Made by a program: the position numbers and the translations under genes. From contig CANQMJ010000146.1 in assembly GCA_947624945.1 (NCBI GenBank), positions 1 through 5,642 of the forward strand: a DNA stretch of 5,642 bases, in the 5' to 3' direction. The stretch comes from an uncultured Clostridia bacterium (GTDB taxonomy: Bacteria > Bacillota > Clostridia > Oscillospirales > CAG-272). The notes under the pieces were generated by a model. It was given only the letters and a program-made list of their open reading frames with translations, was not told the DNA's origin and did not search any database. Numbering within the stretch: position 1 is the stretch's first letter; each line of letters opens with the position of its first letter. Positions 1-5,383 of the stretch are shown in pieces.

Positions 1-187
1 GAGAAAGTCCCCCTTGTCAAAAACCTATTTGTAGGTGTGAAAGACGTCACCACGTCAGGTGTGCAAAGGTAGCTGCCAGTAGGTACAGACTGCATAAACA
101 TCCGCGGTGAGCGGAGAAACCAGTTTTGATAAAGTTTTGTTGACTACGTGTAAAGAAAAAATATTCACACTAATTTGTGAAAATCGC
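1..187. other. Upstream non-coding region with small stem-loops; no recognisable gene
   Basis: I see no gene here. Two short reading frames are open from the window edge on the plus strand (frame 1 to a TAG at 70-72, frame 3 to a TGA at 108-110), but neither resembles a protein I know. Several compact inverted repeats can be read: ACCTA/TAGGT (23-27 with 32-36), GACGT/ACGTC (43-47 with 52-56), CAGT/ACTG (77-80 with 89-92) and TCCGC/GCGGA (101-105 with 111-115). From about 121 the DNA turns AT-rich with A and T tracts, as is usual upstream of a strong promoter. The segment could be the 3' part of a structured RNA or the tail of an upstream gene; I cannot decide between these. Confidence 0.4.
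164..181. promoter_or_regulatory. Palindrome next to promoter P1, candidate operator
   Basis: TTCACA (164-169) and TGTGAA (176-181) form a perfect 6-bp inverted repeat around a 6-nt AT-rich centre. It lies six bases upstream of the -35 box at 188-193, roughly -60 to -42 from the expected start of transcription, which is a usual place for a dimeric regulator. A looser second pairing, TTTGTGA (174-180) with TCACGAAA (196-203), spans the -35 box. No regulator is encoded nearby and I cannot assign a family. A 6-bp palindrome in AT-rich DNA can occur by chance. Confidence 0.35.
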
Positions 188-216
188 TTGACAAATCACG
201 AAAAATGTGGTATAAT
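188..216 (+). promoter_or_regulatory. Consensus sigma-A promoter P1
   Basis: TTGACA at 188-193 and TATAAT at 211-216 are both perfect matches to the housekeeping sigma-A consensus, separated by the optimal 17 bp. TG at 208-209 gives an extended -10 element. A-rich tracts upstream (151-163) could act as an UP element. Transcription should start near 222-224, only a few bases before a Shine-Dalgarno-like AAAGGAG at 227-233. It should drive the leader region and, unless stopped, the plus-strand operon from 397. Confidence 0.85.
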
Positions 217-226
217 ATAGGAAGAT

Positions 227-364
227 AAAGGAGATGAGGTGAGTTGCTGTGTGCGTAGACTCGGCGGGGGAGTCTGCGATGTGCGGCGGACGGCGGCGGT
301 TTCCGCTTCGCGGAAAGCGCACAGCGCAACGGGAAACTGTCACTTTGCGCCATACCGCATATAA
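227..364 (+). CDS. Possible 41-codon leader ORF after P1 (GTG start at 239)
   Basis: A very good Shine-Dalgarno sequence, AAAGGAG (227-233), is followed five bases later by a GTG (239-241) that opens a frame of 41 codons ending in TAA at 362-364. The predicted product begins MSCCVRRLGGG and ends CHFAPYRI; it is basic, has four cysteines and resembles no family I recognise. Its stop overlaps an ATG at 364 (TAATG), but the next gene more likely starts at 397. For it: the ribosome site sits immediately behind a perfect promoter. Against it: the peptide looks like translated GC-rich structured DNA, and its codon pattern does not resemble the neighbouring genes. It may be a leader peptide or just an untranslated leader. 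Confidence 0.3.
   Translation, partial: KGDEVSCCVRRLGGGVCDVRRTAAVSASRKAHSATGNCHFAPYRI
254..278 (+). other. Hairpin in the P1 leader
   Basis: CGTAGACTC (254-262) pairs with GAGTCTGCG (270-278) in a 9-bp stem with one G-U pair and a seven-base GC-rich loop. It lies about 30 bases behind the expected P1 start. There is no following T-run, so it is not an intrinsic terminator by itself. It could protect the 5' end of the mRNA or form part of a GC-rich repeat block. Confidence 0.45.
300..316 (+). other. Second leader hairpin
   Basis: TTTCCGC (300-306) and GCGGAAA (310-316) form a perfect 7-bp stem with a three-base TTC loop. Just after it, GCGCA occurs twice (317-321, 324-328), and either copy can pair with TGCGC at 346-350, giving mutually exclusive foldings. 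No U-tract follows, so termination is not indicated. Confidence 0.4.
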
Positions 365-365
365 T
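337..365 (+). promoter_or_regulatory. Possible second promoter P2
   Basis: A perfect TATAAT lies at 360-365, and 17 bp upstream CTGTCA (337-342) matches the TTGACA -35 consensus at four of six positions. A transcript would start near 372 and carry the Shine-Dalgarno site of the gene at 397, leaving a leader of about 25 bases. This would give the operon its own promoter independent of P1. It also argues against translation starting at the ATG at 364, which overlaps the -10 box. Confidence 0.4.
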
Positions 366-396
366 GTCCGTGAAAGCTAACGAAAGGAAGCAGGAA

Positions 397-852
397 ATGG
401 ACAACAGCATAAGCATAATAGGCGAGGCGCCGGCGGGCTACAGCGGCGTCGGATACCTCATAGTGCGCGTATTCACGGCGCGCGGCGCGATACCGGTCGC
501 GGGCGCGCTCGTGACGGTATCGTATTCGGACAGCAAAATGCCGTCGCCGTACGCGGTCTTGACGACGGACCGCAGCGGGCGCACGCCGAAGTTGGCGATG
601 CCGACGCCGCCGGCGTCGCTGTCGCTCGAGCCGGCGGAGGCGGGCGGCGTCGCGGAGCCGTACGGGCTATATAACGTAAAAGTTGCAAGAGAGGGCTTTT
701 ACGGACTTACAGACCTCAACGTCCGCATATTCGACGGCATAACGGCGATACAGGACGCGGACCTCGTCCCGCTCGCCGAGGGACTGCCCCGCCGCAGCTC
801 CGGCAGCGATATGATCGTCGACGAGAGCGGCGGAAAGGGGGGCGGGCTTTGA
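397..852 (+). CDS. Small beta-rich protein, carboxypeptidase-regulatory/Ig-like fold, unknown function
   Basis: The product has 151 residues. I chose ATG 397 because AAAGGA (383-388) lies eight bases ahead; the in-frame ATG at 364 has no ribosome site and overlaps a -10 box. The N-terminal 110 residues alternate short hydrophobic strands with turns: GYLIVRVF near the start, the central pieces GALVTVSY and AVLTTDRSGRT, and later YNVKVAREGFYG. This pattern is typical of carboxypeptidase-regulatory or prealbumin-like domains, in which a TD-x-SG turn precedes a strand. The C-terminal 25 residues are a Gly/Ser-rich tail. There is no signal peptide, transmembrane segment or catalytic motif. The stop overlaps the start of the next gene by four bases, so translation is probably coupled and the protein likely works with the peptidoglycan-binding proteins downstream. 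Its precise role is unknown; a structural or adaptor part is inference. Confidence 0.8.
   Translation: MDNSISIIGEAPAGYSGVGYLIVRVFTARGAIPVAGALVTVSYSDSKMPSPYAVLTTDRSGRTPKLAMPTPPASLSLEPAEAGGVAEPYGLYNVKVAREGFYGLTDLNVRIFDGITAIQDADLVPLAEGLPRRSSGSDMIVDESGGKGGGL
834..842 (+). promoter_or_regulatory. Shine-Dalgarno site deciding a TTG start
   Basis: AAAGGGGGG at 834-842, inside the end of the upstream gene, lies six bases ahead of a TTG codon at 849-851. That TTG overlaps the upstream TGA at 850-852 (TTGA arrangement). The strong site together with the overlap explains use of the weak start codon and indicates translational coupling. Confidence 0.6.
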
Positions 853-2273
853 ACGACGCGCCGTCACTGAATCTGCCTTACATACCCGAGAAGATCACGG
901 TCCACCTCGGCTCCCCGTCCGAGGATGCGGAAAACGTGACCGTCGACTTCCCCGCATATATCAAAAACGCCGCGTCGAGCGAGATATATCCGACGTGGCC
1001 CGAGTCGGCGCTCCGCGCCAACATTTATGCGATAATATCGTTTGCGCTCAACCGCATATATACGCAGTATTACCCGAGCAGAGGGTACGATTTCAACATC
1101 ACAAATGACACATCGATCGACCAGTCCTTCGTGCCGGGGCGCGATATATTCGAGAACATAGGCGAGATAGTGGACGAAATATTCAACTCCTACGTGCGCA
1201 GGATGGGGACCGTCGAGCCGTATTTCACCCAGTACTGCAACGGCACGACGGTGACGTGCGACGGGCTGTCGCAGTGGGGGACCGTCACGCTCGCAAACGA
1301 GGGCAAAAACTCCGTCGAGATACTGCGCTATTACTACGGCGACGATATCGAGATAGTGTCCGACGTGCCCGTGACGGGACTCGACGACCCGTCGCCGGGC
1401 GTCGTTCTGCGGTTCGGCAGCACGGGCAACGAGGTCACGCAGATACAGGTGAGACTGAACAGGATATCGAAGAATTACCCCGCCATACCTAAAATTTCGC
1501 CCGTAGACGGCATATTCGCGGAGGAGACGGAGGCGGCGGTCAGGGCGTTTCAGTCGATATTCAATCTGACCGTCGACGGGCTCGTCGGGAATGCGACGTG
1601 GTACGCGATACAGCGCGTATACGCCGCCGTCAAACGGCTGAACGATCTCGCGTCCGAGGGCATCAGTCCCGACGAGGTGACGAATCTGTTCGTGCAGACG
1701 CTGTCGGAGGGAAACCGCGGTCGCGGCGTATACGAGCTTCAATATTTTCTCAATTTCATCGCAAATTATAACGAGAGCATACCGTACATAGAAGTCGACG
1801 GGATATTCGGGCCGCGAACGCGCGAGGCGGTCGAATCGTTTCAGCGGCTGTACGGGCTTCCGGACAACGGCGTCGTCGACATCGAGACGTGGGACGCCAT
1901 ATACCGCGCGTACAGGGGGCTGATCGAGTCATTGCCGCCCGACTATTTCTCGGGCATAACGCAGCCGTACCCGGGTTATCCCCTGCGGATAGGAATGCAG
2001 GTCGAGCCGGTGCGGTATTTGCAGGAATATCTGCGGCTCATCTCGACCGTGTACCCGGATATCCCCGCGCCGACGGTGTCGGGCATATTCGATACGACGA
2101 CTCGTGACGCCGTCGAGGATTTCCAGCTTCGATTCGGACTCGACCCGACGGGAGTCGTTTCGAGCGCGACGTGGAACGCGATAGCGGCCGTGTACCGCGA
2201 CATCTACGACGGGAACATGGCGTCGGGGACGCAGTCGCCGGGCGGCGAGCTTTCAAATGACGGCAGGGGGTGA
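849..2273 (+). CDS. SpoIID-like protein with three peptidoglycan-binding repeats
   Basis: The product has 474 residues from a TTG start. Residues 1-175 resemble the SpoIID/LytB (amidase-enhancer) domain: a strand TVDFPAYIKNAASSEIYPTW with Glu45 in the position of the catalytic Glu of SpoIID lytic transglycosylases, then WPESALRANIYAI, a cysteine pair (Cys130, Cys137), LSQWG (140-144) and ILRYYYG (158-164), which match the family's MSQWGA and HYY-G ends. Three type-1 peptidoglycan-binding domains follow at about 187-259, 285-356 and 377-452, each with the pattern VDGIFG-T-AV-FQ-GL-G-V-TW. The last 20 residues are a disordered tail. SpoIID itself is membrane-anchored and cuts glycan strands during engulfment; this protein has no signal peptide or anchor, so its access to peptidoglycan is unclear. 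The next gene, 12 bp downstream, encodes more of the same repeats. The family call is firm; glycan-cleaving activity is inference. Confidence 0.88.
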   Translation: MNDAPSLNLPYIPEKITVHLGSPSEDAENVTVDFPAYIKNAASSEIYPTWPESALRANIYAIISFALNRIYTQYYPSRGYDFNITNDTSIDQSFVPGRDIFENIGEIVDEIFNSYVRRMGTVEPYFTQYCNGTTVTCDGLSQWGTVTLANEGKNSVEILRYYYGDDIEIVSDVPVTGLDDPSPGVVLRFGSTGNEVTQIQVRLNRISKNYPAIPKISPVDGIFAEETEAAVRAFQSIFNLTVDGLVGNATWYAIQRVYAAVKRLNDLASEGISPDEVTNLFVQTLSEGNRGRGVYELQYFLNFIANYNESIPYIEVDGIFGPRTREAVESFQRLYGLPDNGVVDIETWDAIYRAYRGLIESLPPDYFSGITQPYPGYPLRIGMQVEPVRYLQEYLRLISTVYPDIPAPTVSGIFDTTTRDAVEDFQLRFGLDPTGVVSSATWNAIAAVYRDIYDGNMASGTQSPGGELSNDGRG

Positions 2274-2285
2274 AGGTAAAGAAAA

Positions 2286-2831
2286 ATGAACACCGGAACT
2301 GACAGATACTACGACATAACGGACAGCGCCGACACGGTGCGGACGTTTCAGAAGATGCTGCGGTATATATCGGAGGCGACGGGCAATCTGCCCACGATAG
2401 GCGTCGACGGCGTATACGGCAGTGGCATGGAGGCGGCGGTGCGCGAATTTCAGGCGAGCCGCGGACTTCCCGTGACGGGACGCGTTGACGCGGCGACGTG
2501 GCGCGCGGTCGCGGAGGAGTACGAGGCGCTGCTGGCACAGAATTCGCCGCCGCTCGGGATATTGCCGTTTCCCAACATGTGCGGGTACAAGATACCGTGC
2601 GGCGAGAGGAGCAATCTCGTGCTCATACTCCAAATAATGCTCGACGCTTTGTGTTTCGTATACGACGATTTCGGCACGATACCGCTCACGGGCATATACG
2701 ACGCGAAGACGGAGAGGGCGGTCAAGTGCTTCCAGCGGCGCAATCTCATGTGCGAGAGCGACTGCGTGGACAAACCGACGTGGGATGCACTTGCGCGGCA
2801 GTACAATATGCAGGTCGATGTTTCAGAATAA
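2286..2831 (+). CDS. Protein with two peptidoglycan-binding repeats
   Basis: The product has 181 residues. ATG 2286 is preceded by GAAGGT (2272-2277) at suitable distance, overlapping the stop of the previous gene. Two type-1 peptidoglycan-binding domains make up almost the whole protein: residues about 15-79 (VDGVYGSGMEAAVREFQ, then GLPVTG and TWRAV) and about 105-174 (GIYDAKTERAVKCFQ, then TWDALARQY). A Pro-rich linker near 88-97 joins them. The second domain and its linker carry six cysteines (99, 105, 123, 148, 156, 160), whereas the first has none, suggesting metal binding or disulfide cross-linking. There is no catalytic domain and no signal peptide. It is the last gene of the plus-strand operon and probably targets or scaffolds a complex on peptidoglycan with the SpoIID-like protein; that partnership is inferred from position. 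Confidence 0.87.
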   Translation: MNTGTDRYYDITDSADTVRTFQKMLRYISEATGNLPTIGVDGVYGSGMEAAVREFQASRGLPVTGRVDAATWRAVAEEYEALLAQNSPPLGILPFPNMCGYKIPCGERSNLVLILQIMLDALCFVYDDFGTIPLTGIYDAKTERAVKCFQRRNLMCESDCVDKPTWDALARQYNMQVDVSE

Positions 2832-2851
2832 ATAAATTCGAACAGTAAAAG

Positions 2852-2879
2852 GCGGGGAGAGCTTATTTGCTCTCCCCGC
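2852..2879. terminator. Intrinsic terminator shared by two convergent operons
   Basis: GCGGGGAGAGC (2852-2862) and GCTCTCCCCGC (2869-2879) form a perfect 11-bp GC-rich stem with the loop TTATTT. Read on the minus strand it is followed by CCTTTTACTG, a short U-tract, and sits 24 bases after the DegV-type stop codon, so it is a classical terminator for the minus-strand operon. On the plus strand it begins 20 bases after the stop at 2831 but lacks a U-run, so it may terminate that operon less efficiently or only block readthrough. Confidence 0.85.
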
Positions 2880-2903
2880 GGAACGGTGTATTGCGTATGT
2901 ACT

Positions 2904-3821
2904 TTATCTTTCGTCGCCCCAGAAGAAGAGGGCAGTCGTGCCGGGGCCCGTGTGCGAGCCTATTGTGGTGCCTATCGAGTTGATGAGGACGCCGCCGTTT
3001 ATGTGCGGGAACGATCCCTCGACCATCGACTTGACGGCTTCGGCGTCGCCTATGCACGCGGCGTTGCTTATGTAGCATTTATCGCTGTAAGCGGAGCCGC
3101 CGTCGGCGTGTTCGATCATCATCTGCACGCATTTGTCGATGGCGCGCTTCTTGCCGCGCAGCTTGTAAACGGGGACGAGCTTGCCGTCGCGCGAGACATG
3201 CAGAAGCGGGCAGATGGAGAGCATGCCGCCTATGACGCCCTCGATCTTTGAAACTCTGCCGCCTCTGACGTAGAAGGTCAGATCGGTGGAGAAGAACCAG
3301 TGGTGCAGACGCAGCTTGTTCGATTCAGCCCAGTCGCGGAGCGCGTCGATGTTCATGCCGGACGCGCGGAGCTCGGCGAGCTTGTCGACGAAAAGACCGT
3401 ATCCGGACGACGCCGCGAGCGAGTCCACGACATAGAGCTTTCTGTCGGGGAATTTTTCAAGCACGACTCCGGCGGCCTGTACCGCCGAGTTATATGAGCC
3501 GGACAGTCCCGACGAAAAAGCGAGATGAAGGACGTCCTTGCCCGTCGACAAAAGCTCGGTGAAAAAGTCGACGTAGACGCCGACGGAGACCTGCGACGTC
3601 GATGTGGACGCGCCGTTTGCCATGGCGGCGTAGAAATCGTCGTAGGACATGGTGGCGCCGAGGTCGTCGGGATGCTCGACGCCGTCGAGCGTATAGTGGA
3701 ACGGCAGACAGTGTACGCCGATCTCTGAAAGATGCGGCGCCGACAGGTCGCAGGTGGAGCAGCAGCTTATGATATAGTCGAAGCGGCTGTCGTCAACGGT
3801 CACGTTTGGAAGTCCCGCCAT
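2904..3821 (-). CDS. DegV family protein, FakB-type fatty-acid-binding protein
   Basis: The product has 305 residues, the usual length for DegV proteins. In the fatty acid kinase system FakB binds a fatty acid and presents its carboxylate to FakA for phosphorylation, feeding exogenous fatty acids into phospholipid synthesis. Family signatures are in order: ISCCSTCDL near the start (where DegV proteins have a D/S-T-DL motif), TSTSQVSVG (73-81), FSSGLSGSYNSA (102-113), VVDSLAASSGYG (131-142), YVRGGRVSK (184-192) and HTGPGTTALFF (290-300). The fatty-acid pocket residues of FakB lie in the TSQ, SSG and H-GPG segments. ATG 3821 is set by GAGGTG seven bases upstream, overlapping the previous stop. 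The gene is 11 bp behind a FakA-like gene and is followed by a terminator, so the two are co-transcribed. Which lipid it binds cannot be told. Confidence 0.93.
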   Translation of the reverse strand: MAGLPNVTVDDSRFDYIISCCSTCDLSAPHLSEIGVHCLPFHYTLDGVEHPDDLGATMSYDDFYAAMANGASTSTSQVSVGVYVDFFTELLSTGKDVLHLAFSSGLSGSYNSAVQAAGVVLEKFPDRKLYVVDSLAASSGYGLFVDKLAELRASGMNIDALRDWAESNKLRLHHWFFSTDLTFYVRGGRVSKIEGVIGGMLSICPLLHVSRDGKLVPVYKLRGKKRAIDKCVQMMIEHADGGSAYSDKCYISNAACIGDAEAVKSMVEGSFPHINGGVLINSIGTTIGSHTGPGTTALFFWGDER

Positions 3822-3832
3822 GGTGTGTCACC

Positions 3833-5383
3833 TCATTCGAGCGAAATGATGTATGGGTAAACGGGTTGATCGCCGCGCACGGAAACGACCTCGCAGTCGG
3901 AGCCGAGCGTTTCCTCGATGAGAGATACAACGGACTCAGCCTCGGCGTTCTTTGCGTCGGAGCCGAAGTAGACGGTGCAGAGCTCGGTGTCGGGGAAGGA
4001 GGCGACCATGTCGCGTATGCAGTCGGAGACGTTGTCGGCGGCGAATTTGAGCTGACCGCCCACAAGTCCTATATACTGGCGGCGCTTGACGGCGAGTCCG
4101 TCAATATCGGCGTCGCGCACGGCGCGCGTCACAGACAGCGTCGTGACGCCGGACATAGCCTCGCTCATGCACGTCGCGTTTTCCTCGGGCGAACGGGCGG
4201 AGTTGAACGCCATCATCGCGGACACGCCCTCCGGTATCGTCGTCGACTCGATGACGATGACGCGTGTGTCGTCGAGGATGTCGGCGGCCTGCTTCGCGGC
4301 GAGGATTATGTTTTTATTGTTGGGGAGTATGAACGCGACCTCGCACGGGACGGACGTTATGGCGCGGATGATGTCCTCGGCGCTCGGGTTCATGCTCTGT
4401 CCGCCCGATATGACGCTGTCCGCGCCGAGCTCGCAGAACAGATCCGACATGCCGTCGCCGGACGCGACGGCGAAAAGACCGTACTTTTTGCGCGGTTCGG
4501 GTTCATCTATGTGCTCGTGCCCGACCTCGGCGTCCGAAAGCTCCTGATGCTGGAGCCGCAGATTTTCGATCTTGGCGTCGCGCAGAACGCCGATGAAGGC
4601 GGTCTTTTCGAGTATCTCGACGGGGACGTCGGAGTGTATGTGCAGCTTGAATATCTCCTCGTCGTATGTCATAACGACGCTGTCGCCGACGGAGTCGAAG
4701 TAGGCGCGCAGCGCCTCGATCTCTTCGTCGGTGACGGCGGGGTCGCGGTCCATGAGGCACAGCGTCTCCCAGCCGAACGTGATGTCCTCGTCGGTGAACT
4801 CGGTGAAATCCGCGGACGCGTTCACGTTGACCGCGGGCGCATCCTTCGTCGCCGGCTGCTCGTGCGCGTCTATGACGTCGCCGTGGAGCACGCGGCGCAT
4901 ACCGTCGAGTATGCGGACGAAGCCGTAGCCGCCGGAGTCGACGACCTTAGCGCGGCGAAGGACGGGCAGCATTTCGGGCGTTTTCGCGAGTATGCGCTCC
5001 GCCTCGTCGTAGAATATGTCGAAAAGATGCGCGGCGTCGGACGTGTTGTAGTCGGCGGAGCAGCATTCGCGCATGACGGTGAGTATCGTGCCCTCGACGG
5101 GGTTGGCGACTGCTGCCGCCGCAGACTTCGCGCCCTCACGGAACGCGGTCTGTAGAAGCGCGGTGTCGGCTTCTTCGGCGCCTGCGCCCGCGAGCGCTCT
5201 TGCGACGCCGCGGAAGAACAGCGACAGTATGACGCCGGAGTTGCCGCGCGCGGCGCGCATCATGGCTTCCGCCGCGGCGACAAGTTCCCGCACGCGGGGC
5301 ACGATCGCGCGGGCTTCCTCCGTGCCGAGTGAACCCGTCACGAAGTCCCGTTGCATATCCACGACGACGAGCAGTTTTTTCAT
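3833..5383 (-). CDS. Hybrid: cysteine-hydrolase start fused to FakA/YloV-type DAK2 protein lacking its N-terminus
   Basis: The product has 516 residues. Residues 1 to about 35 (MKKLLVVVDMQRDFVTGSLG, then AIVPRVREL) read as the start of an isochorismatase/nicotinamidase-type cysteine hydrolase, with the first catalytic Asp at 9. From about 38 on it is a FakA/YloV protein: ARGNSGVILS (45-54), NPVEGTILTV (94-103) and VDSGGYGF (148-155) of the DhaL kinase domain; a middle domain with KLHIHSDVP (246-254); and a C-terminal DegV-like domain with ISGGQSMNPSAEDI (325-338) and ILPNNKNI (352-359). FakA normally has some 80-85 residues before ARGNSG, including DGDTGTN, which binds Mg-ATP; here that is gone, as are the hydrolase's Lys and Cys. 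Neither activity is expected. The frame is intact across the junction. The start overlaps the upstream stop (ATGA); AAGGAG lies 14 bases upstream. Either a real deletion or an assembly join. Confidence 0.85.
   Translation of the reverse strand: MKKLLVVVDMQRDFVTGSLGTEEARAIVPRVRELVAAAEAMMRAARGNSGVILSLFFRGVARALAGAGAEEADTALLQTAFREGAKSAAAAVANPVEGTILTVMRECCSADYNTSDAAHLFDIFYDEAERILAKTPEMLPVLRRAKVVDSGGYGFVRILDGMRRVLHGDVIDAHEQPATKDAPAVNVNASADFTEFTDEDITFGWETLCLMDRDPAVTDEEIEALRAYFDSVGDSVVMTYDEEIFKLHIHSDVPVEILEKTAFIGVLRDAKIENLRLQHQELSDAEVGHEHIDEPEPRKKYGLFAVASGDGMSDLFCELGADSVISGGQSMNPSAEDIIRAITSVPCEVAFILPNNKNIILAAKQAADILDDTRVIVIESTTIPEGVSAMMAFNSARSPEENATCMSEAMSGVTTLSVTRAVRDADIDGLAVKRRQYIGLVGGQLKFAADNVSDCIRDMVASFPDTELCTVYFGSDAKNAEAESVVSLIEETLGSDCEVVSVRGDQPVYPYIISLE
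5258..5290 (-). other. Fusion junction inside the hybrid gene
   Basis: This is where the protein passes from cysteine-hydrolase-like sequence (VPRVREL) to FakA-like sequence (EAMMRAARGNSG), roughly residues 32-42. The DNA is a low-complexity GC stretch, GCCGCGGCG at 5271-5279, encoding Ala-Ala-Ala, which could have served as microhomology for a deletion or confused an assembler. The exact base cannot be fixed without the intact parent genes. Confidence 0.55.

Noticed and set aside
20..120. Riboswitch, tRNA, SRP RNA or RNase P RNA at the 5' end
   Set aside because: I compared it with the conserved cores I remember (c-di-GMP, SAM, TPP, cobalamin, lysine, T-box, SRP, RNase P) and found no matching core.
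364..396. An N-terminal extension of the first gene starting at ATG 364
   Set aside because: No ribosome site precedes it, the codon overlaps a TATAAT box, and ATG 397 has a well-spaced AAAGGA. The TAATG overlap with the leader ORF keeps a small possibility open.
165..416. Minus-strand 83-codon frame across the promoter region
   Set aside because: It crosses the strong promoter and the leader hairpins, has no ribosome site I can see, and its product has no recognisable features.
1256..1492. Arg-rich 78-codon plus-strand frame within the SpoIID-like gene
   Set aside because: Out-of-frame shadow of a clearly coding region with low-complexity composition.
864..1742. A 292-codon minus-strand open frame inside the SpoIID-like gene
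   Set aside because: Arg/Tyr/Val-rich product without motifs, opposite a gene with well-defined repeats; antisense shadow.
3806..5155. A 449-codon plus-strand open frame opposite the DegV/FakA-type genes
   Set aside because: Its translation is Val/Gly/Arg/Asp-rich with no domain, and the opposite strand carries two clear families throughout. It is an antisense shadow produced by GC-biased codons.
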